From positions 1 through 7,108 of the forward strand of contig DAOVYP010000115.1 of NCBI GenBank assembly GCA_030635565.1: 7,108 nt of DNA. Reading direction: 5' to 3'. Shown piece by piece: positions 6,263 to 7,108 of the stretch; the stretch's first letter is position 1, and each line of letters begins with the position of its first letter. The stretch comes from Spirochaeta sp. (GTDB taxonomy: Bacteria > Spirochaetota > Spirochaetia > DSM-2461). The notes under the pieces were generated by a model. That model was not told where the DNA came from. It searched no databases and was given only the letters and a program-made list of their open reading frames with translations. A program made the position numbers and the translations under genes.

Positions 6263-6269
6263 ATATAAT
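6240..6269 (+). promoter_or_regulatory. Sigma70-type promoter of flaA
   Basis: TTGACG (-35, 6240-6245) and TATAAT (-10, 6264-6269, perfect consensus) are separated by 18 bases. Transcription would start near 6276, giving a leader of about 47 bases before the flaA ATG at 6323. A perfect inverted repeat overlaps the -35 and the spacer. Confidence 0.85.
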
Positions 6270-6310
6270 TCAAAGAGAAGGTGAATTATCACCGTTTCGG
6301 TTTACCATTA

Positions 6311-6316
6311 AAGGAG
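6311..6316 (+). promoter_or_regulatory. Shine-Dalgarno of flaA
   Basis: AAGGAG lies six bases before ATG 6323. It decides the start against the in-frame GTG at 6281, which would add 14 polar residues before the signal peptide and would lie only a few bases from the predicted transcription start. Confidence 0.9.
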
Positions 6317-6322
6317 ATAGGA

Positions 6323-7105
6323 ATGAAACGAGGCAGCCTCCTGTCGGTCCTGCTCATCCTCATGATTCTTGTATCAGGCGTTTTGGGCGCGGACGAGATT
6401 ACATTGCGGTTAGAATCCCGCATCATTGAAACATGGGATGGAGAAGATTCCGCATACTTCAGCGATTCCGGTGAGCCCATCAGTTGGAAGGTTCGAGGCA
6501 GTAAATTTTCTGCCGAGGATCGGCCCCTCTTGGCTTACGTTCTTGGCGAGTGGCCGTCGGATCTGTTCGGCAGCAAGCCCGACGATCCGGATAGCCTTGG
6601 CATCGTGGGCATTAAAGGTGCATTCGATCGTCAGGGTTATAATCAGATCGAGTTGATTCCAGGCACGGGCAGTGGTGATGATTTTACCGCCAAGGCCATA
6701 CCCCTGCCGGGACGAGTCCAGATGGTCGATTTCTGGGTATGGGGCGCCAACTACGATTATTATGTGGAACTCCATTTCCGGGACTACCAGGGTATGGCCC
6801 ACGTGCTGACCCCCATTCGCATTGAGCAGAAAAGGGAATCGGGCAGCATCAAGTTCGTCGGTTGGAAGAACATGTATATCAATATGCCGAATTACATCAA
6901 GCAAGCCGTGAATTACAAGCCTGAGCTCGCTACACTCAGTCTGACCAAGATTGTATTCACCACGCATCCGGCGGAAGTCGTCACGGATTTCTACATCTAC
7001 CTTGATCATTTGAAAGTACTCACCGATATGCATGAATCCTTCTACGACGGGTTCGACCTGACCAGTCCGCAGAAGTTGGATGAAATATGGGGAGCGGGGG
7101 AATAA
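6323..7105 (+). CDS. flaA: Flagellar filament outer-layer protein FlaA
   Basis: FlaA is exported by Sec and forms the sheath around the FlaB core of spirochaete periplasmic flagella. The 260-residue product has a signal peptide (basic MKRG, then a Leu/Ile/Val core to VSGVLGA, probable cleavage after residue 23 before DEITLRLESR). Family hallmarks are a central beta-sandwich-like region with QMVDFWVWGANYDYYVEL and HFRDYQGMAHVL, the FVGWKNM...NMPNYIKQ segment, and the C-terminal LTKIVFTTHPAEVVTDFYIY with LDHLKVLTD. The length is on the short side for FlaA proteins, which range from about 240 to 350 residues, and may match a FlaA2-like paralogue. The gene has its own strong promoter and ribosome binding site and ends in tandem TAA codons at 7103-7108. 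No terminator follows inside the window, so another gene, possibly a second flaA, may follow. Confidence 0.92.
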   Translation: MKRGSLLSVLLILMILVSGVLGADEITLRLESRIIETWDGEDSAYFSDSGEPISWKVRGSKFSAEDRPLLAYVLGEWPSDLFGSKPDDPDSLGIVGIKGAFDRQGYNQIELIPGTGSGDDFTAKAIPLPGRVQMVDFWVWGANYDYYVELHFRDYQGMAHVLTPIRIEQKRESGSIKFVGWKNMYINMPNYIKQAVNYKPELATLSLTKIVFTTHPAEVVTDFYIYLDHLKVLTDMHESFYDGFDLTSPQKLDEIWGAGE

Positions 7106-7108
7106 TAA

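Noticed and set aside
6410..7033. A 207-residue open frame on the minus strand
   Set aside because: It is antisense to flaA over its whole length, shows no recognisable family, and flaA is unambiguous on the + strand.

Overview
The window looks like part of a spirochaete chromosome. The strongest marker is a complete flaA gene at the right end, encoding the outer-layer protein of periplasmic flagella, a family known essentially from spirochaetes. A relaxed spirochaetal-type lipobox and an RsmA of a familiar bacterial type fit this. Base composition is moderate, which suggests a free-living Spirochaeta-like relative rather than an AT-rich Borrelia or Brachyspira. The genus is inference only.

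Layout: every supported gene is on the + strand. Bases 1-1522 hold the 3' end of an unrecognised beta-repeat-like gene, coupled by a 4-bp overlap to a secreted HEAT-repeat protein, closed by a strong intrinsic terminator (1593-1624). Bases 1628-5192 form a tight run: comEC-like DNA-uptake channel, rsmA (16S rRNA dimethyladenosine transferase), a zinc-ribbon SAM methyltransferase and a polytopic membrane protein. No intergenic gap exceeds a few tens of bases, so they are probably co-transcribed. Bases 5193-5350 contain a dense cluster of palindromes resembling a small non-coding repeat element. It sits in front of, and reads into, a lipoprotein gene with a periplasmic-binding-like body (to 6216). 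Bases 6217-6322 are the flaA control region, with a near-consensus sigma70 promoter overlapped by a perfect inverted repeat and a strong Shine-Dalgarno. flaA follows and ends at the window edge with tandem TAA stops.

Three points stand out. First, rsmA has no ATG, GTG or TTG able to start a full-length protein. An ACG lies seven bases after a GGAGG, and the comEC frame runs without a stop far into rsmA. Second, the palindromic island seems to have replaced the start of the lipoprotein gene, leaving a normal signal peptide buried about 60 residues inside the open frame. Third, the flaA promoter carries an operator-like inverted repeat. No CRISPR array, tRNA, rRNA, transposase, phage gene or obvious new multi-gene system was seen; most of the content is housekeeping, envelope and motility genes. 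There is no stretch above 300 bases without a gene.
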